From the NCBI GenBank assembly GCA_963682175.1, contig OY821775.1:34594053-34658052 (forward strand): a DNA stretch of 64,000 bases. The letters run 5' to 3'. A model generated the notes under the pieces. It was not told where the DNA came from. It saw nothing but the letters and a program-made list of their open reading frames with translations, and ran no database searches. This DNA is from Triglochin maritima. Lineage: Eukaryota; Streptophyta; Magnoliopsida; Alismatales; Juncaginaceae. Both the position numbers and the translations under genes were made by a program. Shown in pieces: positions 60,114-64,000 of the stretch; positions within the stretch are counted from its first letter, which is position 1; each line of letters begins with the position of its first letter.

Positions 60114-60484
60114 TGTTAACTTTTAGGCCTTAATCTATATTTTGATTATTTAATCAACCTAATCTTAATTGTAATCAATGTAGAGTAGCACACATTTTTT
60201 ATTGCATATATATTGCATTGTGCTAACTTCTACAGGTGATCAAGACTCAAGAAAGAAAGGAAATCAAGTCAAGACATGTAATAAAGCTCATTCGAAGACA
60301 CGTAATCTTGATTTATTTTGAGTGTTAGGAACTATGTGTAAATTAAGCATACATGAGCTAAAAACCACTCACATACACACTAGGTTCCCTATGTAAGTCA
60401 CATACAAAATCTCACATCGATTGGACTTCAATAGATCACTCAAACTTAGACCGAAATTCACAAATTAAGTCTGCCACAGTCAAT

Positions 60485-60932
60485 TTGGTCAACCGTCTAT
60501 TTCCTTTATTTAAGAGTGAATTCTCCTACCCGATTGGTCGACCGTGTAAACAAATTTTTCTGACCGTTAGACTTGTCGTATTATACCAACGGTCGTATTC
60601 TAGTTAGTCACCCGTACCCCCAATATACAATTGCCTATCGGTCAACCGTGGACATTGTTTCAGTCGATCGAACATAAATGTCTCATCAAACCCAAACTGC
60701 CCGGAAGTTTCCGATCGACCATGGACCTTGTTTCAGTCGACCAAACTTGATCAATTTTGTCAACCCCATAGAGTTTGGAAGTTTATGGTCGACCAAACCC
60801 TACTCGGTGTTCGACCGTTAACTAAGTGTACCTAAGTTATAGCATGTTTCATTCTACCGTTCCATTATTGGTCGACCGAACTGTGTTCCAAATTGCCAAT
60901 CGGTCGACCATTCTACCCGTTTCGGTCGACCG
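60485..60932. repeat. GGTCGACC-type dyad array in family E U3
   Basis: Mostly degenerate: TGGTCGACCG (60533, 60870), CGGTCGACCA (60901), one perfect CGGTCGACCG (60923), and GGTCAACC or CGATCGA variants. Lies 100-550 bp upstream of TATA. Confidence 0.8.
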
Positions 60933-61028
60933 AACTTGTTCTGAATTAGGTCCTGCAGGTTTATATTTTGTGTATCACACTCAAATCTTAACCAACTTAA
61001 CCGCAACGGCTATAACACCTTTGGAACT

Positions 61029-61036
61029 TATAAATA
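61029..61036 (+). promoter_or_regulatory. Probable TATA box of family E LTR
   Basis: TATAAATA, about 100 bp downstream of the last dyad. Confidence 0.6.
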
Positions 61037-61574
61037 GAGTTGTCCAACACATTTTCACACAACTCTCCCACTACAATTTGTCTCCTACATTAGAGAGAAA
61101 ACTCCAAACACTCCAAGCCTCAAACCTTCCATACTTTAGTCTTAAATCTTATTCTACTCAAGTGTTCTCATGTTTAGAGAGTGTTGTTCCACTCATTTGT
61201 TTGTCAAAGAGCAAGGATTTTGGTGAAAGTACGAAGTGTTCCCTCTCAGATTGTGAGAGGAAGAAATCAAACTAGCCAGGGTTGTTTGCGGAAGCATGTA
61301 TTGTAAATGTGTTCTCTCCCAGCCCAGAATGAGGAATGGATAGTGAAGTCGTGAGCGGAGCTTGGTGATTTGAGAGGAGCTTACAAGAGAGGACTAGGAC
61401 CCGGGTGGGGTGCCGAACCTTTATAAAAATCCCCCGTCTTCTTGTGCTTTGCAATATTTCCTCTTTTCTTGCTTGTTTGTTTTTAAATCCGGTGTGCCTT
61501 CATTGATTCTTTTAAACAAGTAGGTAATTAGCTTAAAATCAATTAGAACTAAGCCGCATTCACGATCCGACAAT

Positions 61575-61586
61575 TGGTATCATAGC
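61575..61586 (+). other. Primer binding site, initiator tRNA-Met (one mismatch)
   Basis: TGGTATCATAGC, three bases after the LTR end; differs by G to T from the canonical site. Confidence 0.85.
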
Positions 61587-61624
61587 CTTGTAAGCTAAAT
61601 CACATACTTAATCGTATTTTTAGC

Positions 61625-61782
61625 ATGGCTAGTACATCGAATCAAGTAGAGGGACTTCGCACCACTAGACCTCCTTTGCTAAATGAGACAAATTATGATT
61701 ATTGGAAGAATAATATGAAAATATTCCTAATCTCTAGTGACCTAAAGTTTTGGATGTTCCTTCAAAACCCCTACACCCCTCC
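61625..61782 (+). CDS. Family E copia gag, first 52 codons
   Basis: MASTSNQVEG then RPPLLNETNYDYWKNNMKIF, the usual N-terminus of plant copia gag (DUF4219/UBN2 type). The Met is about 40 bp after the primer site. The frame is interrupted by Ath-F; the downstream translation reads into the LTR and is not gag. Confidence 0.8.
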
Positions 61783-62960
61783 TGATGAAGAATTAAAATT
61801 TATACCGCAAGTGCACGGCGTCTATGAAGACGTGGCAAGTACGGGTCGAACACAAGGAGGGAGAGATTTCGTTATTTTTGTTATTTCGATTGAGGGAAAG
61901 AAGTAGAGAAAAATCAATTAGGGTTTTTGGAGTTTTTGGTTTAATTAACTAAAGTACGAAACAAAAGCAATTAAAATTAAAACAAGAACAAAGAAGAGAA
62001 TTCCGTCGGGTGGAGGTCTAGACTTAGGTTTAGATTGGAGAATGGAGAAACTTGAAATAAATCATGTTAGTTATGAAGCATTACAAGATAAATGATTTAA
62101 CATAAACTCAAGTAATCAAAATATACTAATCACGAACTTAAAACAATAACATGCATTCATCTTCTCTACCCCTAATTCCATCACCTCCACCCTTTGGAAA
62201 GAGTTAGAAACTCATGGAGGGAGGAAGAAGAAAGGATCCTAGAGACATTAAAAGAAAATAAAAACAAAACAAAATAAAACAGAAATTTATTACTAATGAT
62301 CCAAGACCAAAGGTTCAAAGATGTGTTACATTCGTCCTACAGGGCTATTTATAGCCGATACAGGGGATAACAATACATAAAAGGATAGTACACGCGTCAA
62401 CCCAACACTGGACAAAATTGGAGCACACAGATCCTCACTGGTGCGGCGAAATCGCCGCACAATGCATGGGAGATGCGGCGGAATCGCCGCCCAAGTCAAG
62501 GATTTCGCCCCCAGATTTCTGTGGTGCGTTTATGGCATGATTTGATCTTTATTTGCGCGTCTGGATGGATTCTTTCCATTCTTTTAAACTCCGGATTAAT
62601 TCCTTCCATTGTTGGAGATTTATATTTGACTTTTCTTTTGACTTTTCCAACAAAATAACTTGATCCTTTTCTTTTGCAATCAGGTCCTTGGTATTTTGCA
62701 ATTAAGCCCTTGACCTTTTTGTAATTAGCTCCTTGAATGCTTTTATGCTTGGATGCATTTCCATTTGAAACCCGATAAACTTGAATTCGGTCTTTATGAT
62801 AGAAATGAATCTTTTGCACACGTTTATGCTCGGAATGTGGGTAATTTGCATCCATGTCCCTGTATTCTGTAAATACGACTAAACACATACCTTAATAGCA
62901 TTTATTGATATAAAAGTAATCTAAATGAAAGACATATGATGCAATGTATGCAATGCATCA
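61783..62960 (-). repeat. Ath-F 3' LTR
   Basis: 1178 bp, TGATGAAG...ATGCATCA. U5 hairpin CGTC-TATGAA-GACG at 61819-61832; TATA on - at 62346-62353; two GC-rich dyads at 62441-62460 (9-bp arms) and 62475-62490 (GCGGCG/CGCCGC). Confidence 0.8.
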
Positions 62961-64000
62961 AATACCCCCACACCTAGATTTTGCTAGTCCCTAGCAAAAC
63001 AAAATATAAGAAAATGAAAACAGGGAAATCCTAACTCACTTTCGTAGGAATCACGGTTGCACTTAGCATGTGCAACAAGCCTTTAAACCTCTTTGTTGCC
63101 AAGGAGGAGGAGTGTTCTCTCCTGAGGGTTTTCAGCGGATATACCCACAAAATCCTATCAACATTTCATTAATAGTTCTCAATATCCCTACCTCAACCTT
63201 ATACATCTTACTGAAAATTCTTGCATGCTCATTATATAAATCTAACTCATTAAAAATATGACTTGGTCTTTATTCCTCCAACATTCACACCACTAACCCT
63301 TCTAAACATGTTATTACTTAAATTATTTTGCACGCCTCCCCTGGTCGTGAAGTATCATTTGGATCAACCATGGCATGGATCATTCTTTTAGCTTTGGGCC
63401 TTGAGTATCTTAAAGTATTTTTTTCTTTTCCGTGATTCAACACATTTGCTTTTCCTTTTTGACACTTATACCCTTTTTGCATTCGTGTAGCGAGTTTGGT
63501 CGATAATCCCGAGCTGGAAGACTCAAGTTACCGGGTTTCAAGATACCCCTATGGACCAGTGACTCGAAGGCTTGGGCTTTTGTAATCATTTTGCAAAATG
63601 TGCTTTCCTCACTTTATTTTTATTATTAATTTTTTTTTTACTTTTATTTTCCTCAAGGCTTAATTGCTATTAGAAGTCCACACTTCCCGGTATATTTTCC
63701 TCAACCTCTGCTTTTTATCAACCACTTCAAAGATTTGATTCATCCAATTTAAGTGGATACATGTCTTACAAGGGTCATGGGTTATTTCTTTGGAACTTAG
63801 ATTTATGTCATAATTTCTACAAGCAGAACTATATAATAAGGAACAAAAACTCAATGCAATTTGTACACGGGTTTTGGCAGTTCAATCTTAAGCTATGTCA
63901 TGGAATATTGAATTTTTTTTAGAAGTAAAAACATAAAAATAAAAAGATAGATATTTACATAGATAAACACCCCCCCACACCTAAATCATGCATTGTCCTC
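62961..64000 (-). other. Non-coding cassette of Ath-F between two polypurine tracts
   Basis: First tract AATACCCCCACACCT at 62961; second at about 63968-63981, then the conserved TCATGCATTGTCCTC at the window end. 63010-63160 closely follows the other cassettes, including the 7-bp stem GTTGCAC/GTGCAAC (63056-63076); 63170-63960 has diverged. Confidence 0.7.

Larger units (their letters stand above)
60114..61572 (+). repeat. Family E copia 5' LTR
   Basis: About 1459 bp, starts TGTTAAC and ends GATCCGACA just before the primer site. Dyad array 60485-60932, TATA at 61029. Confidence 0.78.
60114..61782 (+). mobile_element. Copia element, family E (5' part), cut by Ath-F
   Basis: LTR, primer site and gag start in order on +. 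The rest of the element lies beyond the Ath-F insertion, outside the window. The LTR family also occurs at 48449-49139. Confidence 0.8.
61783..64000 (-). mobile_element. Athila-type element (Ath-F), left end only
   Basis: Left (3') LTR 61783-62960 followed by polypurine tract and cassette; the remainder is outside the window. Left flank CCTCC (61778-61782); the partner cannot be seen. Confidence 0.8.

Overview
The window is a transposon-dominated stretch of nuclear DNA from a flowering plant. It holds nested Ty1/copia, Ty3/gypsy (Athila-type), CACTA and LINE-type sequences, plant-type primer sites (initiator tRNA-Met for copia, tRNA-Asp for the Athila group), and no convincing host gene, tRNA or rRNA gene. 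Host lineage below angiosperm was not determined. All family assignments come from reading motifs; no database search was possible.

Layout. (1) 1-17958: a copia element on + (5' LTR cut by the window edge, gag, broken pol with an exact 1001-bp tandem duplication, 3' LTR). It is split at 8457-15752 by a minus-strand Athila-type element with perfect target duplication GACAC. (2) 18058-23962: a second Athila-type element (-) with a rearranged interior. It abuts a decayed LINE ORF1 (23977-25359, -). (3) 26989-44315: a third Athila-type element (-), opened at CTCAT by a fourth one (32172-41366, -), which is itself opened at TCTCC by a solo LTR (36346-37839). (4) About 45300-52639: a decayed CACTA (En/Spm) element (-) with TNP2-type and Ptta-type transposase remnants and one terminal repeat, broken by a shortened copia LTR (48449-49139). 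(5) 54092-56296: a gypsy-type solo LTR (target duplication ATTCG) close to a copia 3' end (about 56760-57687). (6) 60114-64000: another copia element whose gag is cut by a fifth minus-strand Athila-type element that runs off the window.

None of the four Athila-type elements whose two ends lie in the window shows reverse transcriptase or integrase. They keep only parts of gag, sometimes protease, and a recurring unnamed C-terminal segment, yet one of them inserted recently. They must have been mobilised in trans, so the interest lies in shared cis structures: a small U5 hairpin with compensatory changes, paired dyads upstream of the TATA box repeated in the leader behind the primer site, and a 1.0-1.3 kb non-coding cassette bounded by two polypurine tracts. 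Separately, arrays of the 10-bp palindrome CGGTCGACCG occur in LTRs of three apparently unrelated families (two copia, one gypsy). That is the most unusual signal in the window.
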